The notes under the pieces are model-generated. The model searched no databases. It saw only the letters and a program-made list of their open reading frames with translations, and was not told the DNA's origin. Both the position numbers and the translations under genes were made by a program. Positions 1 to 5,071 of a DNA stretch of 5,261 nt are shown piece after piece. Within the stretch, counting starts at the first letter, position 1. The number at the start of each line of letters is the position of its first letter. The stretch is from a bacterium HR23 (GTDB lineage: Bacteria; Chloroflexota; Dehalococcoidia; Lucifugimonadales; HRBIN23): the NCBI GenBank assembly GCA_002923335.1, contig BEHZ01000118.1:1-5261 (forward strand), given 5' to 3'.

Positions 1-479
1 ATATCCCGCGCGGGATGGTCTGTGGGGATGTTCAGCAGTTCAAAGTTATAGCGGTCCCACTCCACCTCGGGGCCTTCCACCACCTGGAAGCCCATGCTGA
101 TGAAGGCCTCACAGATGCGTCGGACGATCTGGGTGGTGGGGTGGAGCCTCCCCCGGAGGACAGGCCGACCGGGGAGGGTGATGTCCAGGGCCTCCTGGGC
201 CTTGCGGGCCAGCTCCTGGGCCTTCAGGACGTCCCGGCGCTGGGTGAACCGCTCCTCCAACAGGGCCTTCACCCGGTTGCCCACCTCGCCCACTGCACGG
301 CGCTCCTCCAGGGGGAGGGTGGGCAAGGCACGCAAGAGGAGGTTCACCTTCCCATCCCGACGCCCCAGGTAGGTAACACGCCACGCCTCCAGGGCGTCGG
401 GGGTATGGGTCTCCTCCAGAGCCCGAAGGGCCTCCTCCTGGAGGGCCTGGAGACGCTGGAGCAGGTCGGGGGTGGACAT
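1..479 (-). CDS. pheS: Phenylalanyl-tRNA synthetase alpha subunit, N-terminal part (cut by the window edge)
   Basis: PheS pairs with PheT in the cytoplasmic (alpha-beta)2 enzyme that attaches phenylalanine to tRNA-Phe. The 159 visible residues cover the N-terminal coiled coil, roughly residues 3-95, which in this family contacts tRNA. It contains YLGRRDGK (37-44), the counterpart of the usual YLGKKG stretch. The start of the catalytic core follows: DITLPGR (99-105), LHPTTQ (112-117), then MGF (129-131), GPEVE (136-140), the YNFE block (144-147), LNIP (149-152) and HPARD (155-159). These are hallmark PheS motifs in the expected order and spacing. The class II catalytic motifs 2 and 3 lie beyond base 1. 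The ATG at 477-479 is preceded by GGAGG at 7-nt spacing and sits 2 bp after the glyA stop, so it is probably co-transcribed and translationally coupled with glyA. pheT would be expected further downstream, outside the window. Identification is very secure. Confidence 0.96.
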   Translation of the reverse strand, partial: MSTPDLLQRLQALQEEALRALEETHTPDALEAWRVTYLGRRDGKVNLLLRALPTLPLEERRAVGEVGNRVKALLEERFTQRRDVLKAQELARKAQEALDITLPGRPVLRGRLHPTTQIVRRICEAFISMGFQVVEGPEVEWDRYNFELLNIPTDHPARD

Positions 480-481
480 GG

Positions 482-1771
482 CTAGTCCTCCCACGGCCAT
501 CCCCGGTCCACCGTTACCCCCGGCACCGGGAAGCGCCCCGTCAAGTGCATCACCTCCTCCCGCACCTGGCGCTCTACCGTTGCATCCCCCGGGTGCGCCA
601 GCACCCGCAGGATAAGGGAGGCGATGACCCTCATCTCGTCCACCCCCATGCCCCGGCTGGTAACCGCTGCGGTGCCGATGCGCAGGCCGCTGGCGACCCG
701 AGGGGGCTTGGGGTCGTAGGGGATGGTGTTGCGGTTCACGAAGATGCCCGCCCTCCCCAGGGCCTCCTCGGCCTGTCGGCCCGTAAGGCCGACAGGCGTA
801 AGGTCTACTAGGAGGAGGTGATTATCGGTCCCCCCGGACACGATGCGCAGGCCCCCCCGACGGAGTTCCTCGGCCAGGGCGCGGGCGTTGCCCACCACCG
901 CCTGGGCATAGCGACGGAAGCCGGGCTGAAGGGCCTCGCCGAAGCAGACCGCCTTGGCTGCAATGACATGCATAAACGGCCCCCCCTGGGTCAGGGGGAA
1001 GACCGCCCGGTCCACCGCCTGGGCCAGGTCGGCGGTGGAGAGGATAAAGGCGCTGCGCGGCCCCCGCAGGGTCTTATGGGTGGTGGAGGTTACTACCTGG
1101 GCGTGGGGGAGGGGCGAGGGATGCACACCCCCCGCCACCAGGCCGGCGATGTGGGCCATGTCTGCCACAAGAATGGCTCCCACCATATCCGCTATGGCCC
1201 GGAAGCGGGCGAAGTCCACAGTGCGGGGGTAGGCGGTGTAACCGGCCACAATCACCCGGGGCCGATGTTCCTTGGCCAGGCGCTCCACCTCGGCGAAGTC
1301 TATGGTCTCCGTCTCCCGGTCCACACCATAGGCAACGAACTTGTAAAGTTTACCGGAGAAGTTGACCGGGCTACCGTGGGAGAGGTGGCCCCCCATATCC
1401 AAACGCATGCCCATAATGGTATCGCCCGGCTCACAGAGGGCGAAGTAGGCAGACATGTTGGCCTGGGTGCCGGAGTGGGGCTGGACATTGGCATGCTCCG
1501 CACCGAAGAGGCGCTTGGCCCGCTCTATGGCCAGCACCTCCACCTGATCCACGAACTCGCACCCTCCGTAGTAACGCCGTCCCGGATACCCCTCGGCGTA
1601 TTTGTTGGTGAGCACCGTCCCACAGGCCTCCAACACCGCACGACTGGGGTAGTTCTCTGAGGCGATAAGGATGAGGGAGGTGGTCTGCCGCTCTACCTCC
1701 CGCCGGATGGCCTCGGCCACCTCCGGGTCGGTGCGCAGAGCGGGGTGGACCGCTACTCCTGGAACAGCCAT
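482..1771 (-). CDS. glyA: Serine hydroxymethyltransferase
   Basis: A cytoplasmic PLP enzyme interconverting serine plus tetrahydrofolate with glycine plus 5,10-methylene-THF, the main one-carbon source for thymidylate, purine and methionine synthesis. The product is 429 residues; E. coli GlyA is 417. Visible landmarks are SLILIASEN (32-40), NKYAEGYPGRRYYGG (56-70), QPHSGTQAN (97-105), HLSHG with the PLP-stacking His129, AYPRTVDF (180-187), VADMAHIAGL (202-211) with Asp204 and His207, and TSTTHKTLRGPR (228-239) with Lys233 as the Schiff-base lysine. GPR is followed by SA, where many bacterial members have GG. An in-frame ATG at 1838-1840 would add 23 residues with no family resemblance. The ATG at 1769-1771 has AAAGGAG 4 nt upstream and matches the family N-terminus, so it is preferred. 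The gene starts 78 bp after mazG and ends 2 bp before pheS. A perfect hairpin lies within it at 771-797. Confidence 0.97.
   Translation of the reverse strand: MAVPGVAVHPALRTDPEVAEAIRREVERQTTSLILIASENYPSRAVLEACGTVLTNKYAEGYPGRRYYGGCEFVDQVEVLAIERAKRLFGAEHANVQPHSGTQANMSAYFALCEPGDTIMGMRLDMGGHLSHGSPVNFSGKLYKFVAYGVDRETETIDFAEVERLAKEHRPRVIVAGYTAYPRTVDFARFRAIADMVGAILVADMAHIAGLVAGGVHPSPLPHAQVVTSTTHKTLRGPRSAFILSTADLAQAVDRAVFPLTQGGPFMHVIAAKAVCFGEALQPGFRRYAQAVVGNARALAEELRRGGLRIVSGGTDNHLLLVDLTPVGLTGRQAEEALGRAGIFVNRNTIPYDPKPPRVASGLRIGTAAVTSRGMGVDEMRVIASLILRVLAHPGDATVERQVREEVMHLTGRFPVPGVTVDRGWPWED
487..491 (-). promoter_or_regulatory. Ribosome binding site of pheS inside the glyA 3' end
   Basis: The minus strand reads GGGAGG-ACTAGCC-ATG. 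A strong GGAGG lies inside the last codons of glyA, and the glyA TAG stop falls between it and the pheS ATG. Ribosomes terminating on glyA are therefore placed to re-initiate on pheS. The site fixes the pheS start. Confidence 0.8.
771..797. repeat. Perfect 11-bp inverted repeat (hairpin) inside glyA
   Basis: On the plus strand, the arm GCCTGTCGGCC (771-781) is followed by a 5-base spacer (782-786) and the exact reverse complement GGCCGACAGGC (787-797). In the glyA mRNA this would be an 11-bp GC-rich stem with a 5-nt loop. It encodes part of the conserved PVGLTGRQA segment of the enzyme, so the sequence is also constrained by protein function. Neither strand has a T-run after the stem, so it is not a classical intrinsic terminator. 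The hexamer GTAAGG occurs both at 783-788 and at 798-803, slightly extending the repetitive character. The repeat is read directly; any function is unknown. Confidence 0.75.
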
Positions 1772-1775
1772 AACG

Positions 1776-1782
1776 CTCCTTT
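1776..1782 (-). promoter_or_regulatory. Ribosome binding site of glyA
   Basis: AAAGGAG on the minus strand lies 4 nt before the ATG at 1769-1771. It decides the start against the longer in-frame ATG at 1838-1840, which has no comparable site. The flanking GGAAAGGAGC is identical to the ribosome binding site region of mazG. Confidence 0.75.
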
Positions 1783-1785
1783 CCG

Positions 1786-1811
1786 CAGTGCCCTTCACTG
1801 TAAGGATACCA
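1786..1811 (-). promoter_or_regulatory. Possible glyA promoter (extended -10) with a short inverted repeat near the start point
   Basis: In the 78-bp mazG-glyA gap the minus strand carries TGGTATCCT (1811-1803), an extended -10 (TGn plus a hexamer close to TATAAT). No recognisable -35 lies 16-18 bp upstream. The expected transcription start, near 1796, falls within a 5-bp inverted repeat, CAGTG-5 nt-CACTG (1786-1800), just before the Shine-Dalgarno site. This would let glyA-pheS be transcribed apart from mazG. It is a weak, pattern-only call; read-through from mazG is equally possible. Confidence 0.3.
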
Positions 1812-1849
1812 GGGCCGTGCACCCCCTCTGAGCGGCGCATCTTTTGTCC

Positions 1850-2626
1850 CTAGCCCACCCGCCCTTTAGCCTCTTGCCAGAGGGCCTCCTTCTCCTCCAA
1901 CGGGAGGGAGGCGAAGTCCTGCCCCCTCTCTCGGCACATCTCCTCTATCACCTGCCACCGGCGAGCGAAGCGGGCGTTGGCGGTGCGCAGGGCGCTTTCG
2001 GCGTCCACCCCAAGCCAGCGGGCCAGGTTCACAATGGTGAAGAGGAGGTCCCCCACCTCCCGCTCCCGCTCCTGGGGGGTCTGGGCGTTCTGCACCTCGG
2101 CCAGTTCCTCCTGCACTTTGTGGAGCACCCCCGGCAGGTCTGGCCAATCAAACCCCACCCGTGCCACCCGCTGGGAGATGGCCTGCGCCGCAGCGAGGGC
2201 GGGAAGGTCTTTGGGCAGACCGTCCAGTAGGGAGGCGTGGGGCTTCTCCGCCTTCTTGATGCGCTCCCACTGCTGTTCCACCTGGCGGGCGGTCTCCACT
2301 TTGGCGTCGCCGAAGACATGGGGATGGCGACGGATAAGTTTGGTGTTCACCTGGCGGAAGACGTCCTCCCAACGGAAGGCCCCCTCCTCCTCCCCTATCT
2401 GGCAGTGGAAGCCGATATGGATAAGGAGGTCCCCCAGTTCTTCCACCAGGCGCTGGGTATCCCCTCTGTCCAACGCCTCCAGGGTCTCGTAGCACTCCTC
2501 CAGGAGGGCACGGCGCAGGGACTGGTGGGTCTGCTCCCGGTCCCAAGGGCACCCGTCGGGCGCCCGCAGGCGTGCCAGGATGGCCCGGAGGGTCTCGAAG
2601 CGGGTAAGGTCGCCCACTTCTTCCAT
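1850..2626 (-). CDS. mazG: MazG nucleoside triphosphate pyrophosphohydrolase, two-domain type
   Basis: MazG hydrolyses nucleoside triphosphates, including non-canonical ones, to the monophosphate plus pyrophosphate, and acts as a house-cleaning enzyme in the cytoplasm. At 258 residues it is close to the 263 of E. coli MazG and keeps both tandem all-alpha domains. Domain 1 (about 8-125) contains CPWDREQTH (26-34), a family hallmark, then Glu43, Glu44 and Glu47 in the EExxE helix and Glu63 and Asp66 in the ExxD helix, which together bind Mg2+. It also has RRHPHVFGD (100-108). Domain 2 (about 140-245) repeats the metal site with Glu174, Glu175 and Glu178, then Glu191 and Asp194 in EVGDLLF, followed by Asn201. 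Both sites look intact. The ATG at 2624-2626 has AAAGGAG 4 nt upstream. mazG is the first leftward gene, divergent from the glycosylase gene across 84 bp. Identification is secure; the in vivo substrate cannot be read from sequence. Confidence 0.96.
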   Translation of the reverse strand: MEEVGDLTRFETLRAILARLRAPDGCPWDREQTHQSLRRALLEECYETLEALDRGDTQRLVEELGDLLIHIGFHCQIGEEEGAFRWEDVFRQVNTKLIRRHPHVFGDAKVETARQVEQQWERIKKAEKPHASLLDGLPKDLPALAAAQAISQRVARVGFDWPDLPGVLHKVQEELAEVQNAQTPQEREREVGDLLFTIVNLARWLGVDAESALRTANARFARRWQVIEEMCRERGQDFASLPLEEKEALWQEAKGRVG

Positions 2627-2630
2627 CGTG

Positions 2631-2637
2631 CTCCTTT
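2631..2637 (-). promoter_or_regulatory. Ribosome binding site of mazG
   Basis: AAAGGAG on the minus strand lies 4 nt before the mazG ATG. It sits in the same GGAAAGGAGC context and at the same spacing as in glyA. Confidence 0.75.
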
Positions 2638-2646
2638 CCTGGGTTT

Positions 2647-2652
2647 ATGATA
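2647..2652 (-). promoter_or_regulatory. Possible -10 element of the mazG promoter
   Basis: TATCAT on the minus strand differs from TATAAT at one position and lies 20 nt upstream of the mazG ATG. It predicts a leader of about 14 nt that just includes the Shine-Dalgarno site. No convincing -35 hexamer is visible. Its position in the divergent spacer makes a promoter here likely, although the exact element is uncertain. Confidence 0.4.
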
Positions 2653-2684
2653 CCCCACAGCACCTGCCTGATGCTCGGCGGGCA

Positions 2685-2693
2685 TGCTACACT
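2685..2693 (+). promoter_or_regulatory. Possible extended -10 promoter for the glycosylase-RNase J genes
   Basis: TGCTACACT on the plus strand fits TGn plus a -10 hexamer (TACACT, four of six to TATAAT). The expected start point is near 2700, giving a leader of only about 11 nt that barely accommodates the GGAGG site. A -35 at the right distance is not evident (TGCCTG at 2665-2670 is poor). It lies about 35 bp from the mazG -10 on the other strand, so polymerases at the two promoters could compete. Confidence 0.35.
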
Positions 2694-2700
2694 GAAAGGC

Positions 2701-2705
2701 GGAGG
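2701..2705 (+). promoter_or_regulatory. Ribosome binding site of the uracil-DNA glycosylase gene
   Basis: GGAGG followed by a 5-nt spacer leads to the ATG at 2711. An in-frame GTG at 2705 overlaps this site and so cannot be the usual start. Confidence 0.75.
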
Positions 2706-2710
2706 TGGGG

Positions 2711-3319
2711 ATGAGCGAGTTAGAGGCCCTGGCGCAACGCATCCGCACCTGCCAGGATTGCCCCCTGGGGCGCACCCGCACCCTTGCGGTTCCCGGGGAG
2801 GGGCCGGAGCACCCGCTGGTGATGTGCATCGGGGAGGCGCCGGGCTACCACGAAGACCAGCAGGGACGCCCCTTCGTTGGCCCCGCCGGGAAGTTCCTGG
2901 AGGAACTGCTGGCGTCGGTGGGTCTGAAGCGGAGCGATGTTTACATCACCAATGTGGTGAAGTGCCGGCCCCCCGACAACCGGGACCCCCTCCCCGGCGA
3001 AATAGAGGCGTGCAAGAAATACCTGGTTCGGCAGATTGAACTCCTGCAACCGAAGATCATCGTTACTTTGGGGCGCTACTCCCTGGCCCACTTCGCCCCA
3101 CGGGAGTCCATCTCCAAGGTGCACGGAAAGCCTCGTAAAATCAAAGAGGGCATCCTGTTCCCCATGTATCATCCGGCGGCGGCGCTGCACTACCAGGCCC
3201 TGCGCTCCACCCTGGAGCAGGACATTCGCCTTCTGCCCGCCCTTATCAAGCAGGTGCAGGAAGGCGCGGCGCAGGTGCCTTCGGCCCAGCCCTCGGCACA
3301 GCAACTGAGCATGTTTTAG
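2711..3319 (+). CDS. udg: Family 4 (iron-sulfur) uracil-DNA glycosylase
   Basis: The enzyme cuts the N-glycosidic bond of uracil in DNA, arising from cytosine deamination or dUTP incorporation, and starts base-excision repair. At 202 residues it is a normal size. Four cysteines in the family 4 pattern would hold a 4Fe-4S cluster: Cys14 and Cys17 (CQDC), Cys85 (KCRPPDNRDP) and Cys101 (EACKKYL). The active-site motif GEAPG is at 41-45, followed by GRPFVGPAGKFL (52-63), whose Phe55 matches the residue that stacks on uracil. TNVVKCRP (80-87) and the late motif YHPAA (153-157) complete the fold. After about residue 180 comes a Gln-, Ala-, Pro- and Ser-rich tail ending in QLSMF at the extreme C-terminus, which resembles a bacterial sliding-clamp-binding peptide. 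RNase J follows 21 bp downstream, so the two are probably co-transcribed. The family 4 call is secure from the Cys pattern; families 1 and 5 fit poorly. Confidence 0.95.
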   Translation: MSELEALAQRIRTCQDCPLGRTRTLAVPGEGPEHPLVMCIGEAPGYHEDQQGRPFVGPAGKFLEELLASVGLKRSDVYITNVVKCRPPDNRDPLPGEIEACKKYLVRQIELLQPKIIVTLGRYSLAHFAPRESISKVHGKPRKIKEGILFPMYHPAAALHYQALRSTLEQDIRLLPALIKQVQEGAAQVPSAQPSAQQLSMF

Positions 3320-3326
3320 CACACCC

Positions 3327-3332
3327 AAGAGG
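3327..3332 (+). promoter_or_regulatory. Ribosome binding site of RNase J
   Basis: AAGAGG, a moderate Shine-Dalgarno match, lies 8 nt before the ATG at 3341 within the 21-bp gap after the glycosylase gene. No terminator or separate promoter is visible in the gap, which supports one transcript. Confidence 0.5.
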
Positions 3333-3340
3333 CATCCGCC

Positions 3341-4996
3341 ATGGCCCCGACCCTGCGTGTAGTCCCCCTGGGCGGACTGGGAGAAATCGGCAAGAACATG
3401 CTCGCCCTGGAGGTGGGTGAGGACATCGTGGTGATAGACGCGGGGGTGATGTTTCCGGAGGAGGACATGCTGGGGGTGGATCTGGTCATCCCCGACATCT
3501 CCTACCTCCTCCAGCGCAAAGAGAAGGTGCGGGGCATTCTCATCACCCACGGCCACGAAGACCACACCGGTGCCCTCCCCTATGTCCTCAACCGCCTGCC
3601 GACACCCGTATATGCGGTGGGCCTCGCCCACGGCCTTATCGGCCTCAAACTGAAGGAGCACGGTCTCCTCTCCCAGGTGCGCCTCCACAAAGTGGAGCCG
3701 GGCCAGCCGGTGCGCCTGGGCCGCCTCAAAGCGGAGTTCTTCCCCGTCTGCCACAGTATCCCCGACGCTATGGGCCTGGTGGTGGAGACACCCCTTGGCC
3801 TGGTCTTCCACACCGGGGACTTCAAGATCGACCACACGCCAGTGCATGGGGGGCCAACCGACTTCTCTATCCTGGCCTCCTATGCGCGCCGGGGCATCTT
3901 CCTGATGTTCTCGGACTCTACCTACGCCGAGACCCCAGGCTATACCCCCTCGGAGCGAGTGCTCAACGAGAGTTTGGACCACATCATCGGCGAAGCACCG
4001 GGGCGGGTGATGGTCGCCACCTTCGCCTCCCTTATCTCCCGTGTGCAGCAAGTGTTGGACGCGGCCGCCAAGCACAAACGCAAGGTAGCGGTGGTGGGGA
4101 GAAGCATGGTGGAGAATGTGCAACTGGCGCTGAAGATGGGTTACCTGAAGCCGAAGCACGGCGTCCTCCAGCCGTGGGCACAGATACGCAACCTTCCCCC
4201 CCATCAGGTAGTCATCGTTACCACCGGCACCCAGGGGGAGCCGACCTCTGCCCTGGTGCGCATCGCCAATCGGGACCATCGGGAGATTGAGGTTATCCCC
4301 GGCGACACCATTGTCATGTCCGCATCCCCCATCCCCGGTAACGAGACGGTCATCAGCCGAACCATAGACAACCTGTGCCGGCAGGGGGCACGGGTGCTTT
4401 ACCATCGCAATGCCCTTGTCCACGTGCACGGCCACGCTGCACAAGAGGAACTGAAACTGATGTTGCGGCTCATGCGCCCCAAATACTTTGTGCCGGTGCA
4501 TGGGGAATATCGCCACCTGGTAGCCCACGCCCAGTTGGCGGTGCAGATGGGGGTCGCTCCGGAGAACGCCTTCGTCCTGGAGAACGGGGATGTGTTGGAA
4601 CTGACCCCCGAAGGGGGCAGGAAAGGGGAGCGTATCCCCTGTGGGCACATTTATGTAGATGGCCTCCGTCTGTGGGAGCCGGAGAGCGTGGTGCTTCGGG
4701 ACCGGCACCTGCTGTCTCGGGATGGAGTGGTGGTGGCGGTGGTCACCGTGGACAAGAACACGGGGCGCTTGGTGCGTCCCCCGGAACTGGTCTCCTCCGG
4801 CTTCGCCGACCCCCACGAGGCCCAGGATCTCCTGTCCCAGGCCTCCCGAGCCCTTCAGGAGGCCCTGGACAGCCGACGGGCCATCCCTACCGAGTGGGGA
4901 TACCTGTCGGCAAAGGCCAAGGAGGTGCTGGAGGAGTTCCTCTATCAGAAGACCCGTCGACGGCCTATGGTGTTGCCCGTTGCCATCACGGTATAA
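3341..4996 (+). CDS. rnj: Ribonuclease J (metallo-beta-lactamase / beta-CASP family)
   Basis: RNase J combines 5'-to-3' exoribonuclease and endonuclease activity in mRNA decay and rRNA maturation. The 551 residues compare with 555 in B. subtilis RNase J1. LGGLGEIGKN (10-19) opens the metallo-beta-lactamase fold. The zinc site is complete: His70, His72, Asp74 and His75 in THGHEDH, His138 in CHSIPD and Asp160 in HTGDFK, with His387 in the PVHGEYRHL segment (385-393) as the late His ligand. The beta-CASP insertion, roughly 205-355, includes ATFAS (226-230), VGRSM and TTGTQGEP (294-301). The later loop that binds the RNA phosphate reads HVHGH (361-365), where the family usually has H-x-S-G-H. The C-terminal domain (about 450-551) ends in the typical RRPMVLPV segment, so the gene is full length. 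It is second in the rightward set. Its TAA stop overlaps a perfect TATAAT. RNase Z is excluded by the C-terminal domain and length. Confidence 0.97.
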   Translation: MAPTLRVVPLGGLGEIGKNMLALEVGEDIVVIDAGVMFPEEDMLGVDLVIPDISYLLQRKEKVRGILITHGHEDHTGALPYVLNRLPTPVYAVGLAHGLIGLKLKEHGLLSQVRLHKVEPGQPVRLGRLKAEFFPVCHSIPDAMGLVVETPLGLVFHTGDFKIDHTPVHGGPTDFSILASYARRGIFLMFSDSTYAETPGYTPSERVLNESLDHIIGEAPGRVMVATFASLISRVQQVLDAAAKHKRKVAVVGRSMVENVQLALKMGYLKPKHGVLQPWAQIRNLPPHQVVIVTTGTQGEPTSALVRIANRDHREIEVIPGDTIVMSASPIPGNETVISRTIDNLCRQGARVLYHRNALVHVHGHAAQEELKLMLRLMRPKYFVPVHGEYRHLVAHAQLAVQMGVAPENAFVLENGDVLELTPEGGRKGERIPCGHIYVDGLRLWEPESVVLRDRHLLSRDGVVVAVVTVDKNTGRLVRPPELVSSGFADPHEAQDLLSQASRALQEALDSRRAIPTEWGYLSAKAKEVLEEFLYQKTRRRPMVLPVAITV

Positions 4997-4997
4997 T
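4992..4997 (+). promoter_or_regulatory. Consensus -10 (TATAAT) overlapping the RNase J stop codon
   Basis: A perfect TATAAT lies across the last RNase J codon and TAA stop (4994-4996). It would start transcription near 5004, beside the palindrome CCTGCAGG (5001-5008), and give the downstream gene a leader of about 68 nt. The -35 region (4968-4975) shows only a poor match and there is no extended TG. In such a GC-rich window a perfect -10 at a gene boundary is suggestive, but part of it is forced by the stop codon. Confidence 0.45.
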
Positions 4998-5014
4998 AGC
5001 CCTGCAGGTCACAT

Positions 5015-5031
5015 TGGGGGGCTTCCCCCCA
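5015..5031 (+). repeat. GC hairpin in the leader of the last gene
   Basis: T-GGGGGG-CTT-CCCCCC-A forms a 7-bp stem with a 3-nt loop, 40 nt before the downstream ATG. No T-run follows, so it does not look like a complete intrinsic terminator. It could slow polymerase, stabilise the 5' end of the mRNA or protect the RNase J transcript end. The structure is read directly; the role is inferred. Confidence 0.55.
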
Positions 5032-5056
5032 CGAATGCCCTATGGCCTACCGGGCC

Positions 5057-5064
5057 GGGGAGGT
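5057..5064 (+). promoter_or_regulatory. Ribosome binding site of the last gene
   Basis: GGGGAGGT with an 8-nt spacer after GGAGG leads to the ATG at 5072. It supports this start over the in-frame ATG at 5042, which is preceded by C-rich sequence. Confidence 0.6.
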
Positions 5065-5071
5065 AGATGCT

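Noticed and set aside
15..485. 156-codon open frame on the plus strand at the left edge
   Set aside because: The minus strand here encodes unmistakable PheS motifs up to HPARD. The plus-strand translation is low-complexity and resembles nothing.
818..1660. 280-codon open frame on the plus strand opposite glyA
   Set aside because: It is a shadow of the well-supported glyA gene, with no domain-like sequence and no convincing ribosome binding site.
1772..1840. 23-codon N-terminal extension of glyA from the ATG at 1838-1840
   Set aside because: It lacks a ribosome binding site, does not resemble SHMT N-termini and contains the likely promoter. The internal ATG at 1769-1771 has a good AAAGGAG site.
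2705..2710. GTG start two codons upstream of the glycosylase ATG
   Set aside because: It overlaps the GGAGG ribosome binding site, which is correctly spaced for the ATG at 2711.
2720..4816. Long open frame (698 codons) on the minus strand opposite the glycosylase gene and RNase J
   Set aside because: It runs antisense through two genes with clear family motifs. Its translation is rich in His, Gly and Gln with no recognisable domain. Long antisense frames are expected in GC-rich coding DNA.
5015..5031. Hairpin after RNase J as an intrinsic terminator
   Set aside because: No run of T follows the stem in either direction, and a same-strand gene begins 40 bp later.
5042..5071. Earlier in-frame ATG (5042) for the last gene, and an out-of-frame ATG at 5067
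   Set aside because: The ATG at 5042 is preceded by C-rich sequence without a Shine-Dalgarno site. The frame from 5067 reads through Pro-rich nonsense to an early stop. The ATG at 5072 has GGGGAGGT at a suitable distance.
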